Notes: generated from the sequence alone by a model not told the origin. Shown: positions 25,041-34,339, counted from the first letter of the stretch. The stretch: 64,000 bases of DNA from Rhodobacteraceae bacterium EhC02 (GCA_001650895.1 LXYH01000001.1:57233-121232); one strand, 5' to 3'. Numbers and translations are program-made.

Positions 25041-26306
25041 GTGACGGTTCCATCTGATCGGCAAGATACTGGCACGCAGGCCCTGTCGGGTCTGCGTGTC
25101 ATCGACCTGTCGCGCATTCTTGCGGGGCCCACGGCGACGCAGCTTCTGGCCGACCTCGGGGCCGAGGTGATCAAGATCGAACGCCCCGGCCATGGCGACG
25201 ACACACGCGGATGGGGCCCCCCCTTCGTGACGGATGAGGCAGGGGGCGATACCCGCGAAAGCGCCTATTTCCTGTCGGCCAATCGCGGCAAGCAGTCGGT
25301 CGCGGTGAACATCGCCGACCCCGAGGGGCAGGCCATCGTGCGGTCCCTGGTCGCCGAGGCCGATATCCTTGTCGAGAATTTCAAACCCGGCGACCTGGCG
25401 CGCTACGGGCTGGATTATCCGACCTTGCGCGCGCTGAACCCGCGCCTTGTCTATTGCTCGATCACCGGCTTCGGGCAGACCGGCCCGAATGCCCGGCGCG
25501 CAGGCTATGATTTCCTGGTGCAGGGCGAAGCCGGGTTGATGAGCCTGACCGGCGCGGCTGATGGCCCGCCGATGAAGGCCGGTGTCGGCATCGCGGACCT
25601 GATGTGCGGGATGTACGCGACCGTGGGTATCCTGGCCGCCATCAACGCGCGCCATGCCACGGGGAGAGGCCAGCATATCGACATCGCGCTGATGGATGCG
25701 CAGGTGGCCATGCTGGTCAATCAAGGCGTTGCCTATCTGACCGATGGGCAGGTGCCGCCCCGGCGCGGCAACGATCATCCGACAATCGTGCCCTATGGCA
25801 CCTTCCCGGCCAGCGATGGCAGTTTCATTCTGGCGGTCGGCAATGATGCGCAATTCGCGCGTTTCGTGACGGCCGCAGGCGCACCGGGGCTGGCTACCGA
25901 TTCGCGCTTTGCCACCAACGCGGAGCGTGTGCGCAACCGCGAGGTGCTGATCGGGTTGCTGGCCGCGGTGACCGCGGGACGCCCGGCCGCCGAATGGCTG
26001 GACATCTGCAAGGCAAATACCGTTCCGGCGGGTCCGGTCAACGACCTGCAACAGGTCTTTGACAGCCCCCAGGTCGCGGCGCGGGGCATGCGCCTGCGCC
26101 TGGCGCATCCGATTGCGGGGGCGGGACATGTCGATCTGATCGGGAACCCATTGAAGATGTCGGGGACTCCGGTCACTTATGACAGGGCACCCCCGATGCT
26201 TGGTGCGGATACCGCCGCCGTGCTGCGCCGGCATCTGGGGCTTGGGGCCGAAGATCTGCAGGCGCTGGCCGAGGCCGGCATCATCGAAGGAAGACTGGAT
26301 CAATGA
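25041..26306 (+). CDS. CaiB/BaiF family (class III) CoA-transferase
   Basis: A 421-residue enzyme that moves CoA between organic acids. The N-terminus LSGLRVIDLSRILAGPTATQLLADLGAEVIKIERPGHGDDTR is diagnostic, and the catalytic Asp is in GVGIADLMCGMYA (about residues 174-186). GTG 25041 is used because GGAG lies 5 nt upstream. The stop overlaps the next gene by 4 nt (ATGA), so the enzyme is coupled to a TPP-dependent enzyme, an arrangement known for formyl-CoA transferase/oxalyl-CoA decarboxylase. Substrate is not identifiable; neighbouring annotation does not prove oxalate. Confidence 0.92.
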   Translation: MTVPSDRQDTGTQALSGLRVIDLSRILAGPTATQLLADLGAEVIKIERPGHGDDTRGWGPPFVTDEAGGDTRESAYFLSANRGKQSVAVNIADPEGQAIVRSLVAEADILVENFKPGDLARYGLDYPTLRALNPRLVYCSITGFGQTGPNARRAGYDFLVQGEAGLMSLTGAADGPPMKAGVGIADLMCGMYATVGILAAINARHATGRGQHIDIALMDAQVAMLVNQGVAYLTDGQVPPRRGNDHPTIVPYGTFPASDGSFILAVGNDAQFARFVTAAGAPGLATDSRFATNAERVRNREVLIGLLAAVTAGRPAAEWLDICKANTVPAGPVNDLQQVFDSPQVAARGMRLRLAHPIAGAGHVDLIGNPLKMSGTPVTYDRAPPMLGADTAAVLRRHLGLGAEDLQALAEAGIIEGRLDQ

Positions 26307-27928
26307 ACGTGGCAGGCACGAAGACCGGTGCAGATATCGTGGGTCAGGCTCTGGCAACCGCAGGGGCGACCCATGCCTTCGGCATTCCGGGCGGCGAGGT
26401 TCTGGCCCTGATCGAGGGGCTGGATGCGGCAGGTCTGCAATTTGTCCTGGTCAAGCACGAGAATGGCGGCGGGTTCATGGCCGAAGGGCTGTGGCACATG
26501 ACCGGCGCGCTGCCCGTGCTGGTGGCAACCCTTGGACCCGGCGTCGCCAATGCGGTCAATGTCGTGGCCAATGCCATGCAGGACCGCGTACCGCTGATTT
26601 TCCTGACCGGCTGCGTCGATGCCGCCGAGGCCGAGACATATACGCACCAGGTCTTCGATCATCAGGCGATGCTGCGCCCGATCGTCAAGGGCAGCTTTCG
26701 CCTTGCAACGGGCGCGGTGGGCGTGGGGATCGCCAAGGCCATTGCCCTTGCGACATCGGGTCAACCGGGGCCGGTGCATGTCGATGTGCCGATCGGACTG
26801 GCCGAGGCGGTCGCCACCAAGGATCCGGTGCCATTGCATTTGCCGACCTTCCCCGGACGGCCGCCAGCAGCAGCCCTGCAGGCGGCGCTGGACCTGCTGT
26901 CGCAGGCCACGCGCCCGATTGCGATTGCCGGCGTCGATGCCGTGAACGAGGGCGCAGGCCCGCTGATCAGCCAGTTCTGCCAGGACCATGGGATCCCGCT
27001 GATCACCACTTACAAGGGCAAGGGCCTGATGGATGAGGCCGAGGCGCTATGCCTGGGTGGGGCGGGCCTGTCGCCCGAGGCCGACCGGATCCTGATGCCG
27101 CTGATGGCGCAGGCCGATTGCATCCTGCTGCTGGGCTATGACCCGATCGAGATGCGGATCGGATGGCGCAACCCCTGGACCAGCGCACAAAAGGTGATCG
27201 AGGTGGCACCCGTACCGCGCACCCACGCGATGCATCACGCGGACCATATGCTGATCGGCACCCTGCACGAAACCCTGCCTGCCCTGCGCCACGCGGCACC
27301 GCACCGCTGGCCCGATACCGCCCCCGACGCCGCGCGATCCGCTCTCAAGGCGGCCTTTGCCACGCCGGCGCATTGGGGTCCGCACCAGGTGGTCGACACG
27401 CTGCGACAGATCATGCCGCCCGAGACGATCACCACCGCCGACAGTGGCGCACATCGCATCCTTGTCAGCCAGATGTGGGGATGTGCCGCCCCGCGCCAGA
27501 TGCTGCAATCCTCGGCCCTGTGCACCATGGCCTGCGCCGTGCCTTTGGCTGCGGGGGCAAAGCTGGGCAATCCCGCCGCGCCCGTTCTTGCCTTCGTCGG
27601 TGACGCCGGGCTGGAAATGGGGGCGGGCGAATTGGCCACGCTGACCGCTTGCAATCTGCCCATCGTGATTTGCGTTCTGGTCGATGACAGCCTGTCGCTG
27701 ATCGAACTCAAGCAGCGCAACACCCAGCGCCCCAACCTTGGCGTGGATTTCGGGGGGCCGGGCCGCAGTACGGATTTCGCCGCGCTGGCGCGCGCCTTCG
27801 GCGGTCATGGCGTCGAGGTGACGGACCCCGACACCCTGGCCCATGAGGCACGGGCCGCCCTGACCCGCGACCGCTTTACCCTGATCGCCGCGCGCATTCC
27901 GCGCCGCGCCTATGATGGGGCACTCTAG
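26303..27928 (+). CDS. Thiamine-diphosphate-dependent enzyme, acetolactate-synthase-like
   Basis: A 541-residue three-domain ThDP enzyme. The catalytic Glu is in VKHENGGGFMAEG (about residues 49-61), the central domain spans about 190-330, and the C-terminal ThDP/Mg site is VGDAGLEMGAGEL ... VLVDDSLSLIELKQ (about 432-475). The usual GDG-N-D pattern is changed to GDA and DD, so one Mg-proximal Asn is Asp. It may decarboxylate or cleave a 2-oxo or 2-hydroxyacyl-CoA made by the coupled CoA-transferase. Oxalyl-CoA decarboxylase, 2-hydroxyacyl-CoA lyase and a 2-oxoacid decarboxylase are alternatives. Confidence 0.85.
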   Translation: MNVAGTKTGADIVGQALATAGATHAFGIPGGEVLALIEGLDAAGLQFVLVKHENGGGFMAEGLWHMTGALPVLVATLGPGVANAVNVVANAMQDRVPLIFLTGCVDAAEAETYTHQVFDHQAMLRPIVKGSFRLATGAVGVGIAKAIALATSGQPGPVHVDVPIGLAEAVATKDPVPLHLPTFPGRPPAAALQAALDLLSQATRPIAIAGVDAVNEGAGPLISQFCQDHGIPLITTYKGKGLMDEAEALCLGGAGLSPEADRILMPLMAQADCILLLGYDPIEMRIGWRNPWTSAQKVIEVAPVPRTHAMHHADHMLIGTLHETLPALRHAAPHRWPDTAPDAARSALKAAFATPAHWGPHQVVDTLRQIMPPETITTADSGAHRILVSQMWGCAAPRQMLQSSALCTMACAVPLAAGAKLGNPAAPVLAFVGDAGLEMGAGELATLTACNLPIVICVLVDDSLSLIELKQRNTQRPNLGVDFGGPGRSTDFAALARAFGGHGVEVTDPDTLAHEARAALTRDRFTLIAARIPRRAYDGAL

Positions 27929-28071
27929 GGCCTTCGCTCACGCACAGGTCATCCACAGGTCAGCCCGGGTCACGTCCGCGTGAGGCAGCGGACAAGATGC
28001 CCTATGGTCTGTAACGAAGCCGGAAAGCCAGCGAACCGCATAGCATGTGATGCTTGCTGAGAGGTTCTGCC

Positions 28072-29415
28072 ATGGCTCTTTCCGACGATCTGGGTGGAAT
28101 GCCCACCTCGCTTCCTGCGAACCTGATAGGCGATTGGAACCGGGTGATCCTTGGCATCCTGTCCCATGCGGCCAGCACTGGCCCCGATCTGAACCACTTG
28201 CTGACGCAGGCGCCCGACTTTGCGCTGGGGCAGGCGGTCAGGGGCATGTCCTGCCTGTTGCTGGGCCGGTCCGAAATGGTCGCCGTGGCGCGGCAAGCCC
28301 ATGCCGCGGCCTTGGCGGGTGCGCCCGCGACCCCGCGCGAGACGGCTTTCGTCCATGCCCTTGGCGATTGGCTGGACGGCTTGCCCACAAAAGCGGCGGC
28401 CCGGCTGCAGACCTCGCTGAACCTGCATCCGCAGGATGCCCTGACGATGAAGATGATACAGGCCATCCATTTCGTGATGGGCCGCCCCCGCGAGATGCGC
28501 GCCTCGGTCGAAGGGGTGATGGAGGCTTGGGACGATCATCCCGCGCGGGGCTATCTGCTGGGCTGCTACGCCTTCACGCTGGAAGAAACCGGGGAATATG
28601 CCCGTGCCGAACGCACCGGCCGCGAAGGGGTTGCCCTGTCGCCGGATGATGCATGGGGCCTGCATGCCGTGGCCCATGTCTTTGACATGACGGGCCAGGC
28701 GCGGGCGGGCCTTGACTGGCTGAGCGGGCGCGAGGCGTCATGGGCGCATTGCAACAACTTCCGCTTCCACGTCTGGTGGCACCGTGCCCTGATGCATCTG
28801 GACCTCGGCGAATACGATATCGCCCTGGCGCTTTATGATGCCGATATCCGGGCCGAAAAGACCGACGATTACCGCGACATCTCGAATGCCGCATCGCTTC
28901 TGTCGCGACTGGAACTGGAGGGGGTGGATGTCGGGGACCGCTGGGAAGAACTGGCGGAACTGGCCGAGACCCGCGCCACCGATGGATGCCTGGCCTTTGC
29001 CGACCTGCACTACATGCTGGCCCTTTGCGGCGGCGAAAGGGATCAGGCCGCGGCGGGCTTCATCGCGCGAATGCAGAACGCCCGCGGCAACGCCGCCACG
29101 AACGAGGCACAGGGCATCATCGCCAATCCCGGCCTGCAGATCGCCAAGGGGCTGCACGCCTTTGCCAGCGGCGAGTATTCATCGGCATGGCTGCATCTGA
29201 ATGTCGGTCGCGCCGATCTGCAATCCATCGGCGGCAGCCATGCCCAGCGCGACATATTCGAGCGCATCACCATCGAGGCCGCCTTGCGCGGGGGATATCT
29301 GCAGGCCGCCGAAAACCTGCTGCGCGACAGGACACGGCGACGCAACGATACGCTGGATGGCTATGCGACCGCCCGCATGTCGCTGATTGAATCGGCACGC
29401 GCGCAGGCCGTGTGA
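28072..29415 (+). CDS. TTC38-like tetratricopeptide protein
   Basis: A 447-residue soluble helical protein. Repeated helix pairs are seen throughout, for example YARAERTGREGVALSPDDAWGLHAVAHVFDMTGQARAGLDWL followed by the FRFHVWWHRALMHLDLGEYDIALALYD segment, which is the pattern of TTC38-like proteins (His-rich HAVAHV and WWHRAL). Function in this family is not known. Start ATG 28072 has GAGAGG about 8 nt upstream. It is 1 nt from the opgC start, so it belongs to the glucan operon and could be a cofactor or a scaffold for it. Confidence 0.85.
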   Translation: MALSDDLGGMPTSLPANLIGDWNRVILGILSHAASTGPDLNHLLTQAPDFALGQAVRGMSCLLLGRSEMVAVARQAHAAALAGAPATPRETAFVHALGDWLDGLPTKAAARLQTSLNLHPQDALTMKMIQAIHFVMGRPREMRASVEGVMEAWDDHPARGYLLGCYAFTLEETGEYARAERTGREGVALSPDDAWGLHAVAHVFDMTGQARAGLDWLSGREASWAHCNNFRFHVWWHRALMHLDLGEYDIALALYDADIRAEKTDDYRDISNAASLLSRLELEGVDVGDRWEELAELAETRATDGCLAFADLHYMLALCGGERDQAAAGFIARMQNARGNAATNEAQGIIANPGLQIAKGLHAFASGEYSSAWLHLNVGRADLQSIGGSHAQRDIFERITIEAALRGGYLQAAENLLRDRTRRRNDTLDGYATARMSLIESARAQAV

Positions 29416-29416
29416 C

Positions 29417-30604
29417 ATGACCGCAAGACCAAAGCAGCGCGATCCGCGCCTTGATTTCTTTCGCGGCATCGGGATGTTCATCATCCTGATCGCGCACATC
29501 ACCGAAAACCCATGGACCCTTTGGATCCCGGCGCGCTTCGGCTTTTCCGACGCCACGGAAATGTTCGTCTTCTGCTCTGGCATGGCCTCGGCGCTGGCGT
29601 TCGGCGTCGTCTTCCGGCGAGCCGGGTGGCTCATGGGCACCTTGCAGATCGCCCATCGCGTCTGGCAGGTCTACTGGGTGCATCTGGGCGTCTTTTTCGT
29701 CACGCTTCTGCTGATGCTGCTGCTGAACGCCTCGGGCGTCTTTCCCAGGGATGAGGTCGGGCGGCTGAACCTTTATCCTTTCGTCAACAACACCGGCGCG
29801 AACCTGATCGGCCTGATGACCCTGACCTATGTGCCGAACTATTTCGACATCCTGCCGATGTACATCGTCATCCTTGTCCTCATTCCGGTGATGATGGCAC
29901 TGGCGCGGGTCGATGTGCGGCTTGCGATCCTGGCCAGCGTGGCGCTGTGGATGGCGGCGGGCGCGGGGCTGAACCTGCCGGCCGAGCTGTGGTTTTCGCG
30001 CCCCTCGGACCGGGAATGGTTCTTCAATCCCTTTGCCTGGCAACTGGTGTTCTTTGCGGGTTTTGCCCTGATGTCCGGCTGGCTGCCCGCGCCACCGGTG
30101 CGGCGCGATCTGATCTGGCTGGCCTTGGGGATCGTAATCCTTTCAATTCCTTTCGCTTGGTACAAGATCATAGGCATGTCCGAATTCGTCCAAGACTGGC
30201 GCAGCACCTGGAGCTTTCTGTTCGACAAGACGGATTTCGGCATCCTGCGGTTCGTCCATTTCCTAGCCCTGGCCTATCTGGCCTGGGCTGCGGCGGGCCC
30301 TGCCGGGGCGCATCTGCAGCGCGAAGGCTGGGCCGGTACAGTCATCGGCCTGATTTCGCGCGTGGGCCAGCAATCTCTGGCAGTCTTTGCCACCTCGATG
30401 GTGCTGGCACGTGTGTTTGGCGCGGTCCTCAGCCTGACGGACCATGGCCCGTTGGCGGCCATGGCCGTCAACCTTGCCGGTTTCGCGGTGATCATCGCCG
30501 TCGCCCACATGACCGCCTTCTTCAAGGCAAAGCCCTGGAAGACAGCCAGCCCCCGCGCCACGACTGTCACCGACACGCCGCCCCCCATGGGCCTGCGCCC
30601 ATGA
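29417..30604 (+). CDS. opgC: OpgC-like glucan succinyltransferase
   Basis: A 395-residue inner-membrane protein with about ten helices. It begins RDPRLDFFRGIGMFIILIAHI, the start of the OpgC_C family, which adds succinyl groups to osmoregulated periplasmic glucans. The stop is overlapped by the following opgG start (ATGA), so the pair is coupled. The C-terminal tail (about 375-395) is Pro/Thr-rich. In Rhodobacter sphaeroides OpgC acts on OPGs made by opgGIH; here no opgH is visible in the window. Confidence 0.9.
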   Translation: MTARPKQRDPRLDFFRGIGMFIILIAHITENPWTLWIPARFGFSDATEMFVFCSGMASALAFGVVFRRAGWLMGTLQIAHRVWQVYWVHLGVFFVTLLLMLLLNASGVFPRDEVGRLNLYPFVNNTGANLIGLMTLTYVPNYFDILPMYIVILVLIPVMMALARVDVRLAILASVALWMAAGAGLNLPAELWFSRPSDREWFFNPFAWQLVFFAGFALMSGWLPAPPVRRDLIWLALGIVILSIPFAWYKIIGMSEFVQDWRSTWSFLFDKTDFGILRFVHFLALAYLAWAAAGPAGAHLQREGWAGTVIGLISRVGQQSLAVFATSMVLARVFGAVLSLTDHGPLAAMAVNLAGFAVIIAVAHMTAFFKAKPWKTASPRATTVTDTPPPMGLRP

Positions 30605-32145
30605 GCCACCCGTCACGACGCCAGATGCTTGGCCTGATCGGGGCGCTGACGGCGGCGGGGCTGCTGCCTGCAGGTGTCCGCAGCGGCGAGGCGGCAACGG
30701 GGTTGCAGCTTGGCCCGGCCATCCCCTTCAGCGCGGACAGTGTCGCGGATCTGGCCCGGTCGCTTGCCGCGGCGCCCTATGCGCCGCCACCGGCGATCAG
30801 CCGGGAATGGCGCGATCTGTCCTATGACATGCTGCGCGAAATCTGGTTCGACGGTCGCCGCGCCCTGTTTCGCGAGACGCAAGGCGCCGTGAGGGCCGAG
30901 TTCTTCGTCGCGGGGCTTTTCTTTGCCCACAAGATCAGGATCAACGCCGTCGAACAGGGGCAATCGCAGCAGATAGGCTTTGATCTGGGTGCATTCGCCA
31001 CAACCGATCGCTTCCCCTCGTTGCCCGGCGACGGGACCGGCTTTGCCGGGTTCCGCCTGCTGGGCGAGTTGCAGGCCAGGGATCGTTTCCAGGAATATGT
31101 CGTGTTTCAGGGCGCCAGCTATTTCCGCGCCATCGGCAAGGACAATGGCTACGGGATTTCGGCACGCGGCCTTGCCCTGCACACGGCCGGCCGCACCCTT
31201 GAGGAATTCCCCGTCTTTCGCGAATTCTGGATCGAGGCGGCCGAACCGGATGCGCCGACGGTGACCGTCCATGCCCTGCTGGACAGCCCATCGGTGGCGG
31301 GGGCCTATACCTTTGCGATCACGAAGGGCGCCACCACGGAAATGACCGTCAGCGCGCGATTGTTCCCCCGTGTCGATCTGACCGATGTCGGTATCGCGCC
31401 GGGCACCTCGATGTTCCTGTTCAACGGGATCGACCGGTCCCGTTTCGACGATTTCCGCAGGCGGGTGCATGACAGCGACGGGCTTTTGATGATGAATGGC
31501 GCGGGCGAGACGCTCTGGCGACCGCTGAACAATCCCGGAAAGGTCGAAGTCAGCGAATTCTTGGACAACGGGCCGCTTGGCTTCGGCCTGATGCAGCGCG
31601 CCCGCGCGCTTGGCGATTTCAACGACCTGCAGGCGCGCTATGATCGTCGCCCCTCGCTTTGGGTGGAACCGCTGGGGGATTGGGGGCCGGGTGCGGTCGT
31701 CCTGATCGAAATTCCTACCGACAAGGAGGTCAACGACAATATCGTGACCTTCTGGAAACCGGCCAGCCCCCTTCAGGCAGGGCGCGAACACCGCTTCGAT
31801 TACCGCCTCTACTGGGGGGACAAGGCACCGGCCGAGGGGGCTGTCGCCCCGGTCATCGCAACCTCTGCCGGGACCCGCGTCTTCGAGGATGGACGGCTGT
31901 TTGCCATCGACTATGCGCCACACCCCGCCCTTGGCGATGATCCTGCCCGTATCGAGGTGCGCGTGACCACCAGCGCCGGCAGGGTCGCCTCCCCCATTCT
32001 GCAGCGCAATCCGGGCACGGGTGGCCTGCGGCTGGATTTCACCGTGAAGGGCGAACCGCGTCATGCCGAATTGCGCGCCGAACTGTGGCGCAGTGGCCGG
32101 CGCGCCGCCGAAGTCTGGATGAACCGGTGGGTGAAGGCATCGTGA
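30601..32145 (+). CDS. opgG: Periplasmic glucan biosynthesis protein, MdoG/OpgG-OpgD family
   Basis: A 514-residue exported protein needed to shape or release osmoregulated periplasmic glucans. It has a twin-arginine-like signal (SRRQMLGLIGALTAAGLLPAG), more like OpgD than Sec-exported OpgG, so the G/D choice is uncertain. Family marks include SREWRDLSYDMLREIWFDGRRALF, FQGASYFRAIGKDNGYGISARGLAL, EFPVFREFWIE, SRLFPR-like SARLFPRVDLTDVGIAPGTSMFLFNGIDRSRFDDFRRRVHDSDGL, and EVSEFLDNGPLGFGLMQRARALGDFNDLQARYDRRPSLWVEPLGDWGPGAVVLIEIPTDKEVNDNIVTFWKP, which are individually characteristic. The start is ATG 30601 inside the opgC stop; the frame is open far upstream but that part is not coding. Confidence 0.92.
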   Translation: MSHPSRRQMLGLIGALTAAGLLPAGVRSGEAATGLQLGPAIPFSADSVADLARSLAAAPYAPPPAISREWRDLSYDMLREIWFDGRRALFRETQGAVRAEFFVAGLFFAHKIRINAVEQGQSQQIGFDLGAFATTDRFPSLPGDGTGFAGFRLLGELQARDRFQEYVVFQGASYFRAIGKDNGYGISARGLALHTAGRTLEEFPVFREFWIEAAEPDAPTVTVHALLDSPSVAGAYTFAITKGATTEMTVSARLFPRVDLTDVGIAPGTSMFLFNGIDRSRFDDFRRRVHDSDGLLMMNGAGETLWRPLNNPGKVEVSEFLDNGPLGFGLMQRARALGDFNDLQARYDRRPSLWVEPLGDWGPGAVVLIEIPTDKEVNDNIVTFWKPASPLQAGREHRFDYRLYWGDKAPAEGAVAPVIATSAGTRVFEDGRLFAIDYAPHPALGDDPARIEVRVTTSAGRVASPILQRNPGTGGLRLDFTVKGEPRHAELRAELWRSGRRAAEVWMNRWVKAS

Positions 32146-32999
32146 CTACGCCACAGGGACCGCAGGAAACACCAACCAGCCAAACCACCGTTCTGGCGCT
32201 TGTTGCGGCCTTGGGTCTGGTTGCGACGGAAGCCAGCGCCGCCTGCGGCGAAGACCCCCTGCCCTGCGCATTGCCTGACGGCGGCTATCACGTCGCCCTG
32301 CCGGACGGGGCATCGCCCTTTCCCGCCGTCGTGTTCCTGCATGGCTTTGGCGGATCAGGCGAAGGCGCGCTGCGCAACACCGCCATGGTCGAGGCGCTGC
32401 TGGCCCGTGGCTATGCCGTGATCGCGCCGGATGGTCAGCCAAGACCCGGCCAGACCGGCCGCAGCTGGGATTTCCACCCACAGCGCCCCGCGACCCGAAA
32501 CGAAGCCGCCTTCATCCAGGCGGTCGCAAGTGACGCCAGCCGCCGCTTCGACCTGACCCGCGACCGGATGGTCCTTGCGGGGTTCTCGATCGGCGGCTCG
32601 ATGGTCAGCTATCTGGCCTGCGCCGATCCCGCACAGTTTGCAGCCTATGCGCCAGTTGCCGGCAGTTTCTGGCGCCCCCATCCCGACGGCTGTCAGGGGC
32701 CGGTCCGCCTGCTGCACACCCATGGCTGGAACGATCAGACCGTGCCCCTCGAAGGCCGCGAGATACGGACCGGCTTTGTCCAGGGTGACGTGTTCGAGGC
32801 GCTGCAGAGCTGGCGCAGGGCAAACGGTTGCACCGCTTTGCCGCCAGATGGTTTCGCCGTCAGGGCGGAATTCCAGATCCGCAGCTGGACAGATTGCCTG
32901 CCCGGTGCGCGGCTTGATTTTGCCCTGCACCCCGGCGGTCACCTGGTTCCACCCGGCTGGGCCGACATGCTGCTGGACTGGTTCGAAGGGTCGGAATGA
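32142..32999 (+). CDS. Exported alpha/beta-hydrolase, PHB-depolymerase/LpqC-like esterase
   Basis: A 285-residue secreted esterase. A signal anchor is present at about residues 16-33. The catalytic machinery is complete: oxyanion motif HGFGGSGE (67-74), nucleophile Ser149 in GFSIGGS, Asp198 in GWNDQTVP and His267 in HPGGHLVP. Start GTG 32142 overlaps the opgG stop (GTGA), with GAAGG upstream, so it is the third coupled gene of the opg operon. It may remove or edit ester groups such as succinyl on the glucan; this is inference from context. Terminator follows at 33007. Confidence 0.88.
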   Translation: MTTPQGPQETPTSQTTVLALVAALGLVATEASAACGEDPLPCALPDGGYHVALPDGASPFPAVVFLHGFGGSGEGALRNTAMVEALLARGYAVIAPDGQPRPGQTGRSWDFHPQRPATRNEAAFIQAVASDASRRFDLTRDRMVLAGFSIGGSMVSYLACADPAQFAAYAPVAGSFWRPHPDGCQGPVRLLHTHGWNDQTVPLEGREIRTGFVQGDVFEALQSWRRANGCTALPPDGFAVRAEFQIRSWTDCLPGARLDFALHPGGHLVPPGWADMLLDWFEGSE

Positions 33000-33004
33000 A
33001 AACG

Positions 33005-33036
33005 AAAAAGGCCGGGCTTGCGCACCGGCCTTTCCC
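33005..33036 (+). terminator. Rho-independent terminator
   Basis: AAAGGCCGG (33007-33015) and CCGGCCTTT (33025-33033) form a perfect 9-bp stem ending in T's, right after the opg operon. It could work on both strands. Confidence 0.8.
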
Positions 33037-33123
33037 TTATCAGGGCCACACTCGTCCAACAGCGCACCGTCTACCGCACACACACAAAACAGCTCCGTCA
33101 ACTCGACGGATCTGCGCCCCAAT

Positions 33124-33759
33124 CTACCAACGCAACAGCCGCGCCCCGATCATGGTGCTGACCAGCGTGACGCCCGCGATCGCCAACCCGTACCAGGGCA
33201 CGTAGAAAAGCGGACTGTCCTCGGTGCAATGCAGCGCATAGATCGCGGCAGACAGCCCACCACCGCCAAGCCCGGCCACTAAACCGGCCAGCATCGGCGC
33301 AGTCGTCGCACCCTGGCGCAGCACCCACATGATCGCTGTGACCGGCAGGATGGACAAAAGCGGAATCGTGATCATGCAAGTCGTCAGCGTCTTGCCGACC
33401 AGCTTCATCTGAACACCTTCCGGCGGCGTCGTGACAAAGGCCCACACCAGCACGGCGAAGGCAGCAATCGCCACCGCAACAAGAGGCCAAAGCCGCACCT
33501 CGTCCCGACCCTCGGGCCGGGCCAATACCAGGGCGATGCGCGCGCCCAACAACCCCACGGCCCCTGTCAGGACAAACCGCATGATCGAATCCGTGATGAG
33601 CAAGGACTTGCCCAGATCCGCGCGAAAACCCAGCACTAGCCAGAGCGCCGCAAGCGAAACCAGCAAAGCCGGCACCAAGGCCGTCAACATCCGGGCCGCC
33701 ATCGGGCGGGTGTCTTGCGTATCGGCGGCAAGCGCGCGGATCAGATCTTCGGTCTTCAT
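33124..33759 (-). CDS. NrsF (DUF1109) membrane anti-sigma factor
   Basis: A 211-residue protein with six predicted membrane helices, matching NrsF of the DUF1109 family. In Caulobacter NrsF holds its ECF sigma factor SigF at the inner membrane and releases it on heavy-metal stress through conserved Cys. A Cys is present in the last loop (YALHCTEDSP, near residue 176) and another in TTCMITIP (near 129), consistent with redox or metal sensing. The start overlaps the sigma gene stop (ATGA). The name is inferred from topology and context. Confidence 0.82.
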   Translation of the reverse strand: MKTEDLIRALAADTQDTRPMAARMLTALVPALLVSLAALWLVLGFRADLGKSLLITDSIMRFVLTGAVGLLGARIALVLARPEGRDEVRLWPLVAVAIAAFAVLVWAFVTTPPEGVQMKLVGKTLTTCMITIPLLSILPVTAIMWVLRQGATTAPMLAGLVAGLGGGGLSAAIYALHCTEDSPLFYVPWYGLAIAGVTLVSTMIGARLLRW

Positions 33760-34301
33760 TTCACATGCCTTTCCCTGAGCGCGGCCAGGTTTTTCAAAGC
33801 CCGGTGCAAGGCAACCCGCACCGCGCCTTCGGTCATATCAAGGGCCTTGCCTGTTTCGGCAAAACTCGCCCCCTCCATCCCGATCTTCCGGACAATCTCG
33901 GCGGATCGTCCTCCAAGCATCCCTATCATCTTGGCCATATCGGCCGCCTCTGTCGGATCCGGGCCGGGATCGGCCGCCAGACTGTCGACAAAATCTTCTA
34001 TCGGCAGGTCGATCCTGCGTCCCCGCGCCCTGAAGGCGTCGATCACCTTGTAACGGGTGATTGCATAGAGCCATGGCCGCACCGGTGAACCCACCTGCCA
34101 GGTGTGCCGCTTGAGGTGGATGGCAAGCAGGACCTCTTGCATCACATCTTCGCAGCTGGCTTCGCCCAATCCACCACTCTTGGCCCTGATAACCCCTCGT
34201 AAAACCGGAGAGACAGCATGGAGAAACCGTGTGTAGGCACGGCCGTCACCAGCATTCGCAGCTGCCAGCAACTGCTCCCAATCGTCTGACTGTCTTTCCA
34301 T
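33756..34301 (-). CDS. ECF sigma factor, SigF/NrsF-type
   Basis: A 181-residue ECF sigma factor. Region 2 is about 45-92 (CEDVMQEVLLAIHLKRHTW ... RPWLYAITRYKVIDAFRARGRR), region 4 about 125-175 (IVRKIGMEGASFAETGKALDMTEGAVRVALHRALKNLAAL). Start ATG 34301 has AAAGG 5 nt upstream; a GTG at 34307 is possible. Coupled to its NrsF-like anti-sigma. Divergent from the CcdA-thioredoxin pair; both sides show a GTAAY-N16-CGAA element close to the Caulobacter SigF motif, so the redox genes are probable targets. Confidence 0.88.
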   Translation of the reverse strand: MERQSDDWEQLLAAANAGDGRAYTRFLHAVSPVLRGVIRAKSGGLGEASCEDVMQEVLLAIHLKRHTWQVGSPVRPWLYAITRYKVIDAFRARGRRIDLPIEDFVDSLAADPGPDPTEAADMAKMIGMLGGRSAEIVRKIGMEGASFAETGKALDMTEGAVRVALHRALKNLAALRERHVK

Positions 34302-34314
34302 TTTCACCTTTCAA

Positions 34315-34339
34315 TTCGCATGCCCGGCCGGTTTATTAC
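34315..34339 (-). promoter_or_regulatory. Candidate SigF-type promoter for the sigma/nrsF operon
   Basis: On the minus strand GTAAT (34339-34335), 16-nt spacer, CGAA (34318-34315). One base from the divergent copy. It is very close to the start codon, so the transcript would have almost no leader, which weakens the call. Confidence 0.3.

Noticed and set aside
29947..30600. N-terminal extension of the OpgG frame
   Set aside because: The frame is open upstream but overlaps opgC entirely; the Tat-like signal starts at ATG 30601, which overlaps the opgC stop.
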